A stretch of 64,000 nt of DNA from Tachypleus tridentatus (GCF_004210375.1 NC_134829.1:58086107-58150106), one strand, 5' to 3'; positions 11,983 to 23,372 are shown, counted from the stretch's first letter. Numbers and translations: made by a program. Notes: a model not told the origin generated them from the letters alone.

Positions 11983-12249
11983 TGGCCAAGCATGTTAAGG
12001 CGTTCGACTCATAATCTGAGGGTCGCGGGTTCGCATCCCCTTCGCGCCAAACATACTCGTCCTTTCAGCCGTGGGAGCGTTATAATGTGACGGTTAATTC
12101 CACTATTCGTTGGTAAAAGAGTAGCCCAAGAATTGGCGATGGGTGGTGGTGACTAGCTACCTTCCCTCTAGTCTTACACTGCTAAATTACGGACGACTAG
12201 CGCAGATAGCCCTCGAGTAGCTTTGCGCGAAATTCAAAATTCAAATTAA
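11983..12249 (+). mobile_element. SINE-1 with perfect 12-bp target-site duplication
   Basis: Begins inside the head at tggccaagcatg (the first bases of the head are missing) and ends gaaattcaaaattcaaatt. It is flanked by aaaaatgaatga at 11971-11982 and 12250-12261, identical 12-base direct repeats. The 3' hairpin (12200-12228) is perfect: GCGCA/TGCGC. Confidence 0.93.
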
Positions 12250-12261
12250 AAAAATGAATGA

Positions 12262-14248
12262 ACAATATTGTATTGTTAATTATCACCCTAACTTAATCTG
12301 TAAATGACTTTCATAAAATCGATAATAATTTACACCTGTTATGTATTATAACTTCAAATAGCCGAAATTTTTAATTTAAAAGTTAATTAAATATTTATCA
12401 GACTTGAGATTTTTATCAACAAGATTGCCACAATTTTGTTTATCAACATAAATTATAATTTACTATACAAATAATAATATAATTTGATAATAATGGTTTA
12501 CATTACGAAAGTTTTTCAAAGTTACAAACAATACTGAAGCTGTTATATGGTCTGAAACGCAACACTTTATCGACTGTTCACGGAGAGCAAATTAATTCTA
12601 ATTTATATGCAAAAGTTTTGCAAATATTAAGTCCTTTATCCGGTCTGGAACTGAACACTTTGTCGACAGTTTCTGAGAATCAAATTAATTTTATGTTGAT
12701 ATATAGATACACTTCACTTGATGGGAATTTTAGGCAGGTCTATTCTTCACACGTGAGTTTTTTTTATTATATTTTTCCGACGAAAATATTTAAAGCCCTC
12801 GTAGACGTAGTAGCGTCCAAAGTTAATTCAATGAAGTTTATAATGTCCAAAACCTATAAACGTTTCTGTTCAAATATCTGTAGTTCATCGATTAATAAGC
12901 TTATGTCACAATTATAGCATCCAAAACATATAGTATACTGACTGTAGCTGACCATCAATATTCTATTACAGTGAGATTCTCGAAAGTTCAACAATGTTCG
13001 AAGATACGCTAGTTTTTTTCGTAAAACATATTGTTGATTCATACTCTCGAGAATCTACGAATTTAGAGAACAAAGGGGAATAATATACGTTACGTGCATC
13101 AAACTAAAACAAACACTAACATTCAAACAAATGAATAACAGTAAATCCATTTCACACTTCAGTTAATCCATCTAGTTCTTGCCACTACAGTTGTTAGTTG
13201 AATGGAATTATGTATTAATTATGTTTCTGGTTTAGTTTTAGTACTTTAAACAGCTTGTCTATTGAAAATCTCAGACAAATAAATTAATAGGTCCTAAGTT
13301 ACCCGTTTTACAAAATTCTGTATAAGTTGAGATTTAACATGATAATCTAAAAACACCATCTGTATAATATTTTAGTCAAATATTTTTAAGTCACGTCTTT
13401 TTAAGTCTGTGATCATGTTTTAACCGCAACTTTTCTATAATACCATGTTTTGATTATAGTTTCAACCTGTTATTTTATTTTAAATGTTGTTTTAGCTTTA
13501 TATTATCTTGAAATACCAGTTTTAAAATGTAATTATCAAAAGACACTGATACGTTGAAAGCTAATTTGAATAAGCAGTAATAGACACAGTGAAAATATTC
13601 TGCCATAGCATGCTTTTGTGATGAAGTGAAATAATGGTACGTTAAAACATGAACTTTAAATGAAATGACTGATGAGATGAAACATCGATCTATTGGTAAT
13701 TGCTTCGACAATAAACTTAAGAGTGTCGTGCAATGTTGTTATTTTTTTTTTATTATTTCTTAAGGCCACAGCAATTTATATAATAACGAAGCAACATTAT
13801 TTTAGGTAAAACTAAATTTTATTCGCAGATATAAGTGTGTTAACAGATAAATTCATGTTTTTATGTACGAAAGAACGTCGTAATCGCACCCCGACGCTTC
13901 CTGGGGAATTGTTTCCAAGCTCCGAAGTTAGCTAGACCCTTAAAAGTTAAAGCTACAATTTGTCCTCACTAAATGACAAAATAGTTGGGTGGAACTGAGT
14001 GGTGACTGCGGTGTCGCTTTTACAACTTATATTTTAAATCTAAATTATTTACCTAAGCCTAATAATTATGGGTAATTTTGCTGTTTCACATTTTCTGTCT
14101 CAATTAAACAATTTTGACGATAAAATTAGACTGACGGAAAAGACCACTTCCCAGATGATTCGACGTCTTTTTATAAAAAACAACTTATTGTCGCAGCAGA
14201 CAAACATTGTATAGTAAGCTTTCTAGATCAGCCACCATTTCTCAGGTA
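12262..14248. other. Gene-free AT-rich stretch
   Basis: No recognisable gene, element or array. Short open frames (for example 12618-12917) have no ATG-initiated, domain-like content that I can support. Confidence 0.5.
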
Positions 14249-14481
14249 CGTTTGTTTGTTAGTGTTTTTTTTTCATTTCGCGCAAAGCTACACGAGGGTT
14301 ATCTGCCCTAGCCGTCCTTAAGTTAGCAGTGTAAGACGAGCCAACTCTTGGGCTACTTACTATTTAACAACGAATAGTAAAATTGACCGAAAAAATTATA
14401 ATGCTTCCAAAGCTGAAGGGGCGAACACGTTTGGTGCAATGAGGATTCGAGTCAAGCTCCCTAACAACCATGCCGAGTCCT
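14249..14481 (-). mobile_element. SINE-1 with internal deletion
   Basis: Tail tttcatttcgcgcaaagcta is well kept. The middle has lost about 40 bases between gtgtaagac and gagccaactcttggg, and the head is badly diverged (aacaaccatgccgagtcc). Confidence 0.8.
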
Positions 14482-14720
14482 CTGAGGTTTGAAGAAGACG
14501 GACTGACGATCTTGTCGAAACACGTAATACGTTCCCCCCAAAATAAGTCACTTCACCATGCTTATAAACCATTGTTTGCCAGCTTATTGTTATGATTGGA
14601 TGATATAATTTTGATTTATGAAAAGTGTTTATAACAGTATATCACGTTAAACATAAAAAGAACTGTGACGTTTGTTTTATACAAAGCTTTTTTGTGTAAT
14701 TTACGGTCACTTGCGAGAAT

Positions 14721-14899
14721 AGGTGTTTAATTGTAATACGTTTACACAGACAGGTGTTTAACTGTAATACGTTTACACAGACAGTTGTTTAATTGTAATA
14801 CGTTTACACAAACTGACGTTTAACTGAAATACGTTTACACAAACTGGCGTTTAACTGAAATACGTTTACACAGACAGGTGTTTAACTGTAACTCGTTTA
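14721..14899. repeat. 30-31-bp minisatellite, about 6 copies
   Basis: The unit aggtgtttaactgtaatacg plus tttacacagac repeats six times, with a variant block (tgacgtttaactgaaatacg) in the middle. Confidence 0.92.
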
Positions 14900-14977
14900 T
14901 TGTGGCTGGTATTTAACAGACAGATACAGTAAAACAAATCTAGCCAATAAGAAAAATGTTTGACAAATAAGTTTGTT

Positions 14978-15140
14978 TATAAATATTCCGCGTAAAGCTA
15001 CCGTTCCAAATTTTCAAGTGTTTTTTTCTTTACTAAAGAACAGTGGGATGGCTATCATATTATTACGGCCTCCTGGCAGAAAAGGACGATCATAATTGGC
15101 GACAGGTTTCGACCCCTGAACTTCCAAATTGCTCGAATAA
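14978..15140 (-). mobile_element. Strongly decayed SINE-1 remnant
   Basis: Ordered but weak matches: gtttgtttataaatattccg, cgcgtaaagctac, taaagaacagtgggatgg, atattattacggcctcctgg, tttcgacccctgaac. Best read as an old copy with deletions. Confidence 0.5.
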
Positions 15141-15169
15141 GTAATTCCTTATTCTATGATTCAATATCA

Positions 15170-15280
15170 GCCGTCCCTCACTGGTACAGCGGCAAGTCTA
15201 CAGATTTACAACGATTCCCCTCGGTGGATTCAGCAGATAGCCCACTGTAGTTTTGCTATAAGAAAACACACACACACTCA
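15170..15280 (+). mobile_element. SINE-3 copy
   Basis: Head ccgtccctcactggtacagc, then gattcccctcggtggattc and a hairpin region AGCA...TGCT (15232-15257) followed by ataagaaaacacacacacac. Confidence 0.75.
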
Positions 15281-16078
15281 ATAAGTTACTAGTGCTGAGT
15301 TTTTGAAAAAGTGCGTCTTGTTAAGAATCACAAACTTCAAAATGTGTTTTACATTCTGGACTATTTTGCCGATAGAGTTCACTAATATTTGTGAAAGTCA
15401 TAACTTTGTCAAGCGTACGGTTTAATGGCTTTTACTGCCAGCACAATTGTTTCAATAATCGCGAAATTTACATTGTCCAATAAAATGTTGAAGCTGTCTT
15501 CGGAATAACCACGTAAATGCTGCTGATGAAAGTAGAATTGAAAATGCAGAACGAAGGGAATCCTGTGACATGCGCAGACGCTAGTGTGTGGAAATAAAAA
15601 TGAGTACAGTAAACGCCAACTCACTTTCTTATCGTAGGGTGTGTGTGTTTTGTTTGTTTTCGTTTTCGATGAGTGGACCGAACTTTGATTAATAAACAAA
15701 TACTCTACAGGTTTACTTTCGGCTACCAGAGGGTACTACGGTCGGTATTTCACTGAAACAATTAACATGGAATGTGAGCTTAAGGAATCCTTTTTCGTTA
15801 GTTGAATTTCTTTGCAACAAAGTATTTTATGTCTGGATAACCTGTTCGTTCTCTAGTAATAAAACGTAAAAAGTCGAAACTCCCAAGCAAGAGGTAATGA
15901 AACAAGAATTCAACAAATATAAGCGAACTGAAACATTTTTGAAAGATTTATCTGACAGTTAGTTGTTACTGGTGTGGCTTATACCGCTGACGTACGGTAA
16001 GTATCACGTGATCATTTGTGTTGAGAGACGTAAATAATACGATTTTGAGAATCACTTCAAATGTTATACGAGCCCTAA
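15281..16078. other. Gene-free stretch
   Basis: An open frame on the minus strand (15409-15699) shows no recognisable motif. Nothing else seen. Confidence 0.45.
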
Positions 16079-16204
16079 CCTACTACGTTACAATGGTTCA
16101 GCGGTAAGTTTGCGAACTAATGACTACAAATCGGGTTTCGATACCCTTGATAGGGACAGCACAGATAGCTCATTCTGTAACTTTGAACTTAACTACAAAG
16201 AAAT
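16079..16204 (+). mobile_element. SINE-2 copy
   Basis: Head tacaatggttcagcggtaag, box B gggtttcgatacccttgat, then gacagcacagatagctcatt and a decayed hairpin 3' arm (tttgaac). Confidence 0.75.
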
Positions 16205-16905
16205 GTATTATACTTGTACTAAGCATTTTTTTTTTTACGTCCCAATGAATACTCATACGGTGTTTTGGTGTTAAGAAAACGTGAAATGTAGATTCAGATA
16301 TTCAAGTATGGCATTGAGTCAGACTTTATACCAATCACAAAGCTGTTAGAAACAAAACGCTTGAAATGAAACTGATAGTTCTATGTCTGTCGGTCAATTT
16401 TTTTTTCGAAAATCTCTTACGAAAAATCAAACAAAAGAGAATATTCATACAGATGAGAAACAGAGAGAAAGTGGATAATTTTTGGGTGACACTCGTTATT
16501 GTGGAGAAAATTTCGCTGTATTTCATAGTTTGAAATCCTTTTTTATCAACTTTTCATCCAGAAGACAGAATAAAACACAACCGACCCCTCTTGAAAAAAT
16601 AATAAAGCTTAAGCCATCATTACCTGCTAATCCCTGTTAACTAAACTGTATAACTTGTGAGTGATGAAGTAAATCATGTTAAGGTTTATGGTAAACTATT
16701 GAAATGAAATAAAACTGTTTCATCTTGAACGTTTCTAAAGTGTTGAACAGTTATAGAAAGCTGTATCTGTTCTTACTTTGCTAACAATACATAACCTATT
16801 CTACATGATATTTGCCAACGGCAAAAAATGAATTCTATCGTAACGTATACATATAGACATAGAGTGTATCACTTGTGTAGTATAGATAACAAATTAACAG
16901 AAACG
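16205..16905. other. Gene-free stretch
   Basis: AT-rich, no supported feature. Confidence 0.5.
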
Positions 16906-16906
16906 A

Positions 16907-17182
16907 GTTTGTTTGTTTTTGAATTTCGCACAAAGCTACTCGAGGGCTATCTGTGCTAGCCGTCCCTAATTTAGCAGTGTAAGACTAGAGGGAAGACAGT
17001 TAGTCATCACCACCCACCGCCATCTCTTGGGCTACTCTTTTACCAACGAGTAGTGGGATTGATCATCAGATTATAACGCCCCCACGGCTGAAACGGTGAG
17101 CATGTTTGGTGCGACGGGGATTCGAACCCGCGACCTTCGGATTACGAATCGATCGCCTTAACCCATCCGGCCATGCCGGGCC
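16907..17182 (-). mobile_element. SINE-1, full length
   Basis: Reverse copy with intact box B (gggattcgaaccc) and head end ggccatgccgggccc. The hairpin arms (16928-16956) read GCACA/TGTGC, a compensated change from the commoner GCGCA/TGCGC. Confidence 0.93.
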
Positions 17183-17324
17183 CGTGGTGAGGAAGCCCAG
17201 TGGGCTTGTAGAATGGTCTGGGTATACGTGTTCCTGATGATATGTTAAATATATTTTAGTAATTGTAGTAGAAATATCGGAGTTTCTATGCATTTCTAAA
17301 ACATACATCATTTAATACAATGGC

Positions 17325-17390
17325 CTCAAATCTCCCCTGTGGCCCGGTGCTTATAACACTAAAAATCTGGTTTCGATACCTACGACAAAA
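17325..17390 (+). mobile_element. SINE-2/3 head fragment
   Basis: ctcccctgtggcccggtgctt, then taacactaaaaatctgg and tttcgatacctacg (box B-like). Interrupted directly by the PLE copy that follows. Confidence 0.5.
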
Positions 17391-18008
17391 CTATGCTCAC
17401 CAGATAAAATTAACGATGAATTAGACAAAATAAAACAATACTTCACCAACATCAATAAGTTTCCTCCACAAACCGTAGAAAACATTATACGCACACACCT
17501 AGACAGAAAGCAAAATCAACCAACTAAAGTAAATACAGCTCACGAATCAAAAAACCACGAAACCGTATACTGCTGTATACCATATATTCCTCACATCAGC
17601 AAACAAATAACCAACATTTGGCAAAAATTAGTAACAAAATATGACATTCCAATTAATACCAAATTTATTCAAAAACCCGGCACAAAACTGAGGTCTATAC
17701 TATGTAAAAACTACACTGACAAACACCACACCAACATTATTTATAAAATACAATGTGATAACTGCCACGACTTCTATATTGGAGAAACAAGTAGAAAAAT
17801 GGAAACCAGATTCAAAGAACATAAAAAGTCACCTTCACACGTTTTCGAACACTGCAAGTCAAATAAACACAACATAACCATAGAAAACACTCAAATACTA
17901 AATAAAAAAACAAACATAAACAAACGCAAAATTAAAGAAGCCTTACTTATACAACAACTTAAACCCAAAATAAACCAATATAAAGGAACGCCTTTATACC
18001 TATATTAA
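17391..18008 (+). pseudogene. Penelope-like retroelement, 5'-truncated polyprotein with GIY-YIG domain
   Basis: An open frame of about 205 codons runs without a stop to TAA at 18006-18008. No ATG lies upstream of 17799, so this is the 3' part of a longer ORF. Seen in order: PYIPHISKQITNIW, KYDIPINTKFIQKPGTKLRS, a linker, IIYKIQCDNCHDFYIGETSR (GIY-YIG-type core with paired Cys and YIGETSR), then KEHKKSPSHVFEHCKSNKHN and a C-terminus ALLIQQLKPKINQY. This order is typical of Penelope-like elements, where a reverse transcriptase precedes a GIY-YIG endonuclease. The RT domain is missing. The frame is uninterrupted, so the copy is fairly recent. It is probably not an active gene. Confidence 0.9.
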
Positions 18009-18255
18009 TAAAATAAATAAAATTATATATTCAAACATTAATACCGCCCTCTACATTTCGACACACAGTTACACAACCCCTTTCAAACATGTGGTCAGCT
18101 TCCGGTCAGTTACCTCTTTCTTTGTGAACCTGACGATGACCGAAGAAGGTCGAAACGTTGTTCGCTCTTCTATGTAAAAGTGTTTTCTCAGCCCAAACGA
18201 GCCGTTTTTGCATATAAATTTCTCAACAAGTGGGTTTCTCGTCATCACTGATTAT
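18009..18255 (+). mobile_element. PLE 3' untranslated end
   Basis: Follows the PLE stop codon. It holds the hammerhead-like motif (18124-18165), then gagccgtttttgcatataaa and aagtgggtttctcgtcatcac, the same terminal signature seen at PLE ends near 7.9, 50.9, 52.1 and 55.2 kb. The exact 3' boundary is uncertain. Confidence 0.8.
18124..18165 (+). ncRNA. Hammerhead-ribozyme-like motif in PLE
   Basis: Type-I layout read by eye. Stem I is GUGAAC (18124-18129) with GUUCGC (18160-18165), six pairs including one G-U. The core CUGACGA (18130-18136) fits CUGANGA. Stem II is GACC/GGUC around a GAAGAA loop. Then come GAA, a two-pair palindromic stem III (AC/GU) and U17 at 18159, the predicted cleavage position. 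Hammerheads are known in Penelope-like elements, often with minimal stem III that acts as a dimer. Oddity: one extra U (18137) separates the core from stem II, so activity is unproven. Confidence 0.6.
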
Positions 18256-18730
18256 AGATAACCCACTGTGTTGTTGTTTTTCTGATTACGCTAAATTTGC
18301 TTGCTTGGTTTGCTTGTTTTTAAGTTTAAACCTACACAATTGGCTGCCTATGAAATGTTATACACCAATTATAATTCTTCTTTAATTGTATATATTTACG
18401 TCAACAAAAAATGACGACCTTTTACCTATGACTATTTCGCAAACCAATCACCTGTAATCAAATATAACCATTGACAGTTAATTACAAGGAAGTAAGTTTA
18501 TTATAAATATCAAAAGATATAGCTTAAAGGGAAGGGTACTATATTGAACGGGTGTAACAACTCAAATATGTAGGTGGAGTCTAATGACCGAATGGATACA
18601 TAGTAACCAATGGTCAAAAACCACAATGTGCCTATTATCCAATAGTATCCAAACATGTAGCAAACTTCTTTATTATTGGAAGAAAGGAAAAGCAATGGGA
18701 ACATACCGCTTCAAGTAACGTCTAGAGTCG

Positions 18731-18738
18731 TGACGTCA
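18731..18738. promoter_or_regulatory. CRE palindrome TGACGTCA
   Basis: A perfect 8-base CREB/ATF palindrome about 640 bases upstream of the GATA start codon. Function is not shown, and an 8-mer can occur by chance in 64 kb. Confidence 0.3.
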
Positions 18739-19094
18739 CAACTAGGTGCCTGGAATTAGAAAGCTGCCACCGATAGATGGAGCTCCCAGAACAAAAATTA
18801 ACAAGAAAAAAGAACTACATAAGAGTTTGTGTCCCCAAGGAAGTTAGATAGGTAAGCTGGTGGACTCGGTCAACAAGAAACAAAGGTAAAGGTGTCATAC
18901 GGACGTATGAAGTTTAACATACGTTTCTAAACCGCTTGGACCGTGAGCTATATCGCAGTGAAAACTTCGGTTCACCGACCGTTGTGCGCATGTGTGTACG
19001 TGTGCGTTTGATACTTAGTGACTGGTACAAAGTTTCATTTTGAGAATTTCAATACTTACGTAGAATCCCAAAGACCAAAAAGAACTGATGCCTA

Positions 19095-19102
19095 TATTTG
19101 CA
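19095..19102 (+). promoter_or_regulatory. POU octamer ATTTGCAT
   Basis: Exact octamer about 270 bases upstream of the GATA start codon, within AT-rich flanks. Candidate only. Confidence 0.25.
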
Positions 19103-19374
19103 TATCTATAGGAGTAAGTTTTTGTTTTTTTTAAATTTTTGTTGTTGTTGTTATTGGGGGAATACATGTACTTTGTAATCTCAAACGTTTAAGTTAAATA
19201 TATTTAAAAGATAGACGGAAATTTTGACATTTGCGAGTAAAACGAAGACATGCGCGTTAAAGAACCCTCTGAGGACATCTCTGATTTACAAAATAATTGG
19301 TCACTTTAGAACAGTCACTTTTATGACTTTTGAGCCTTATTAGGTCATTAGTCCTTTGAATTCAGTGAACAGTG

Positions 19375-19576
19375 ATGGAAATGACACCAACGGTCAACCA
19401 GTGCCAGGCTGCGGCTTATCGATGGACATATGACGGTCCACGTATGACCGAGGTTCCGCCAGATGACATGAATCAGTTTTACCACTATGCGAATAACACG
19501 AACATGAGCAACTCTGTGATGAGCCCAACCGGATACTACAGTGGTTCATCTATGCATAGTTACCGGTCTCCTAATG
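19375..19576 (+). CDS. GATA3-like (grn): GATA1/2/3-class transcription factor, coding exon 1
   Basis: Encodes residues 1-67 plus one base of codon 68. It starts MEMTPTVNQ at the ATG at 19375 in context cagtgATGg. Just upstream GTG would be in frame, but there is no upstream ATG. The exon is rich in Tyr, Asn, Met and Ser with no known domain, as expected of the variable N-terminus. It ends in phase 1 at aatg|gtaagc (donor at 19577). It joins exon 2 (25478), which is also in phase, giving SYRSPNGRMSANS across the junction. Its assignment to the GATA gene rests on phase, strand and composition. I infer the link from these and have no transcript. Confidence 0.8.
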
Positions 19577-20058
19577 GTAAGCCAATATACCAGACTAAAA
19601 ACATGCTCGAGAAAGGTATAGATGATTGAAATGTTTTAAACAACTAACATGTTTCACTTGTACTTCATAAAGACAATTCTATTTGAGGATGAACTTGACT
19701 GGGTTATAAATACCTGTCTGAATTATAAAATAACATTTGAATTAATGTATTTAAATGAAGTGGATTAAAAACTAATTGTATGTTTAGATTTAAAAAATAA
19801 TAATTACTGAATTACGAACTAGTTATATTTACATGTCAAGTGTGGGAGACCTGAGAAGTAATTATTCATGTACTCTAAGAGATAACTGTTTCTCTGCATT
19901 AAAAATTATCTTTTTGGGGTAGATGTATTGTAGCTATAAGTAGAAGTAATTGTTTTCGTGGGTTAAAAAGTAATTGTCTCGCTCAAAGGGTACACACCTG
20001 TTTGGAATGGAGACCCATTTTTCTGCACTAAAAGGCTGTTTGTCGGTATTAAAGATAG

Positions 20059-20332
20059 AGGCCCAACACGGCCAGGTGGTAAAAGCACTCGACTCGTAAT
20101 CCAAAGTTCGCGGGTTCGAATTCTCATAACACCAAATATGCTCGCTCTTTCAGCCGTGGGGGGGATTATAATGTGACAGTCAATTCCACTATTCATTGGT
20201 AAAAGAGTAGCCCAAGAGCTGGCGGTGAGTGATGATGACTATCTGCCTTTCCTCTAGTCTTACACTGCTAAATTAGGGACGGCTAGCGCAGATAGCCCTC
20301 GTGTAGCTTTGCACGAAATTCGAAACAAACCA
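20059..20332 (+). mobile_element. SINE-1 with perfect 11-bp target-site duplication (intron 1)
   Basis: Full-length copy flanked by attaaagatag at 20048-20058 and 20333-20343. Head aggcccaacacggccaggtgg, box B gggttcgaattc. Confidence 0.93.
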
Positions 20333-20767
20333 ATTAAAGATAGTCGTTTGTTTAAACTGAAATATCTGGACTAAGATGTGATCGTTTCTCTAGATTAAGC
20401 GATCATTATTTACCTGAAGAGTAAAGATGTCTGTTTATTGGAGTTGAGAAGTCGTGTTTCGCTCGCTACAGAGCGCCAAAAAAGTCTGCAACTATGGGCA
20501 CTTCAACAAATTGTACAGAATGTCTTCCACGCTGTACAAGTTTGGATTAAACAAAAAAATTAAATCGACTTTTTTACGCTTTCACAACACCATTATCAAT
20601 CACTTATCTGAAAAACTTCAAATCACCTATGGTTCTAGATAAATAGATACACACGGCCTTCGAAAAGTGGACTTAATCTTTTTGTTTCGAGGACAAAGTA
20701 ACTATTTGTCTATATATTAAAAGCACCTATCTATCAGATGAAGTTTTTATTATTTGAATGGGTAACG

Positions 20768-21056
20768 TTTGTTTGTTATTGTTATTTTTTTGAATTTCGC
20801 ACAAAGCTACTCGAGCTATCTGTGCTAGCTGTCCCTAATTTAGCAGTGTAAGACTAGAGGGAAGACAGCTAGTCATCACCACCCACCGCCAACTGTTGGG
20901 CTACTATTTTACCTTACCAACGAATAGTGGGATTGAACGTCACATTATAACGCCCCCACGGCTGGAAGGGCGAGCATGTTTGGTGCGACGGAGATTCGAA
21001 CACGCGACCTTCAGATTACGAGTCGAGTGCCTTCACCCACCTGGCCATGCCGGGCC
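20768..21056 (-). mobile_element. SINE-1 with target-site duplication (intron 1)
   Basis: Reverse full-length copy. tttgaatgg occurs at 20753-20761 and 21057-21065. Hairpin arms are GCACA/TGTGC, with a four-base loop deletion (ctcgagctatc). Confidence 0.9.
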
Positions 21057-21065
21057 TTTGAATGG

Positions 21066-23057
21066 ATTACGAAGTAGTATATGTTTATTTAATTAAGTAA
21101 CAGTTTTATGTTTATATAACGAAGTTATCATTCACTTCTAGTAATGAAGAAATATTTTACTGGTCGAACATTATATATCGGTCTGTATTAAAAAAGTAAT
21201 TATTTCTTGGACTAACGGTATATATTTGCCTGTATTAAGAACTATTTTCTTGGTTTAAAAATAGATACTTCTAAATATTAAAGTATGTGTGTTTATTTAG
21301 TTAAAGAGGTAAGATTTTATCCAAATTAAGATATATTTATTAATATATAATAAAGTGTAATATTGTAGGATATATAACGAAAAACCTTAAAAGTGTTATT
21401 ATGCATAAGACTTAAATAATTTAGGAAAACACTTTTCTGTAAACGTTCTCATGTCAGTTGTTACATGTAAACAAAATTAGAGAAATTTATTCTATTTCGT
21501 TCATTCTGTTATACTCACTATTTAGTTCTGATTTTTAAAGATACATCACGGCCCTTACGTCAATACTTACCACAAAATAATCATTGATTTCTATTAAAAA
21601 TTCGTACAAATGTGTCGCTTTCGTGTGGACTTTCTGCAAGCTGTCTACTTATCTTAAAGTGTAATAATAAATTTTCCAAATTATTATTATATTACCATGA
21701 TGTATTTCCATACACCATATGGTTTACTTGTAAACACAGTTCTATTTAAAATAACAACATTCTATAAACACTCGTACTTATCAGTTTGTAGAAACGTGTT
21801 TGTTGTTTTTTATTTCAACTCAAAAACAAACGAATAGTGTGCAATAATCTTTGTCGTTTTACTGAACATTGTTTTCAGTTACCTGTATGCGTGTCTGTAG
21901 TTATTTTTTGAAATGTACTGAGATATTTACACGAAAACACCAGTTACCTGTATACGTGTCTGTAGTTATTTGTTAACACGTGTTTATATGCTTACACGAA
22001 AACAGCAGTAACTTGTACGTACATTCATGGTTGTGTATTATTAATACGTGTACTTTAAGTATTGTAAACTCTGACAGGGATAATAGTAACATACTCATAA
22101 ATATTTATTTTCATTCCTCATATATTAATATAAATAATGTTGTTGTTTTTCTGATTTTTAAAGTTCGTTAATAATTAAACAAGCCGGGGGAAACATAAGT
22201 TACTAGATCTGTTTGTTTCCTGCTCATCTGTATCAAAAAATCTGAAGGTGAAATTATTTAACTGATGTTAAAATAAACCAGATATTAGTTGCTCTAAGGA
22301 ACAAGTGTTGTGTGATCTAAGGGCTAAGAAGCTATAATGATTTAACCTAAGTGCTGATATGGTAGTCTTTCGAAATAATTATGTATTGTTGTAGGATCTG
22401 AACATTGATGAGTTTTATGTTCTTTATTGAAATAGAGCTGTGTAATCTAAAACTATTGAGTCATATCTGTTAAAGTTGTCTATAAAGTGTTGAAACACAT
22501 AAAAATTGAATTATGACTTTTCAGTTATCGATACTGTGTTGTGAGGTTCAAGTATTGAAAAACAAAAGTTATCCTATCTTTCAATAGGTTGCTGTTAAAT
22601 ATAATAACTTTGAGGTTTGTTTTGTCTAATCTTTAGTCTGCGAGACCAAAAAAACTGATGAACTTTAGCCCTAAGTCGTGAAATATGAACCTGTTAGTTT
22701 TAGCCAGTCTAACTTTAGATTTCGCTCCGTGAAAATAGCGAGGTTTAGTTGTTGGAATTATTTGTAAGGTTTTGAGAAATCTAAAATCTGAAGAACTGCA
22801 CATATTTCCTGCCTGATACTAATGTTTTAAAATCTGAGATTTAATAAAAGCATTTCCCGGAATAGCTAATAAAATGTTCTTCAGGATGTAGCTAGAAATT
22901 ATGTCGAATATAATCGGCAAGAATATTTGTAACATATCAGAGCTTAAGGAAATATAATTAATTCCTATATTGTAGCAGAAAATAGAAATCTCATATATTA
23001 ATTTTTGTGTATCTTATCTCTTGCTTACAAAGTAGAAATCAAATATTATATCTCTAT
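21066..23057 (+). other. Intron 1 of the GATA gene, repeat-poor part
   Basis: AT-rich. A local duplication sits at about 21878-22020 (cagttacctgtatgcgtgtc / cagttacctgtatacgtgtc). Decayed phrases such as aagtaattatttc with ggactaa recur between 19850 and 21330 and may be a very old array broken up by SINEs. No exon recognised. Confidence 0.45.
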
Positions 23058-23137
23058 TTTCGAACTCTCAGGAGCTCGATTCCCTTCAGTGGACTCAGCA
23101 GGTAGCCCGATGTGGTTCTGCTATAAGAAAAACATAC
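23058..23137 (+). mobile_element. SINE-3 copy, head lost (intron 1)
   Basis: gctcgattcccttcagtgg, then a hairpin region AGCA...TGCT (23097-23122) and ataagaaaaac. A SINE-2 copy follows immediately. Confidence 0.65.
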
Positions 23138-23142
23138 ATTTT

Positions 23143-23272
23143 ACAACCTCCAAACTCAGTGGCACAGTGACATGTCTGCGGACTTACAACGTTATAATCT
23201 AGATATCGATACCCGTGGTGGACAGAGCACAGATAGTCCATTGTGTAGTTTGGTGCTGAATTACAAATAATA
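23143..23272 (+). mobile_element. SINE-2 copy (intron 1)
   Basis: Head aactcagtggcacagtgaca, box B-like atatcgatacccgtggtgg, then cagagcacagatagtccatt and tgctgaattacaaataa. Confidence 0.82.
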
Positions 23273-23372
23273 AATCTCTATTTTCTTGTACATGCTTTCT
23301 TGAAATGTTTTATCGTGTGTGTTGGTTATATTTTCATGATGTAATTCAAAGGTGGAGGATAATTAATGCAGT

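Larger units (their letters stand above)
18256..19374 (+). other. Upstream region of the GATA gene
   Basis: No ORF or element recognised. It presumably includes the promoter and 5' untranslated sequence of the gene starting at 19375. A perfect CRE palindrome (18731) and a POU octamer (19095) are annotated separately. No confident TATA box or start site was seen, and a 5' untranslated intron cannot be excluded. Confidence 0.4.

Noticed and set aside
13880-14030. Possible 5S rRNA-like words (aagctccgaagttagc).
   Set aside because: Only a short resemblance. The internal control region and flanking stems do not match.
17066-17311. Minus-strand frame containing WPDGLRRSIRNPKVAGSNP-like text.
   Set aside because: Translation of a SINE-1 head; such peptides recur wherever the SINE is present (also at 25014 and 61654).
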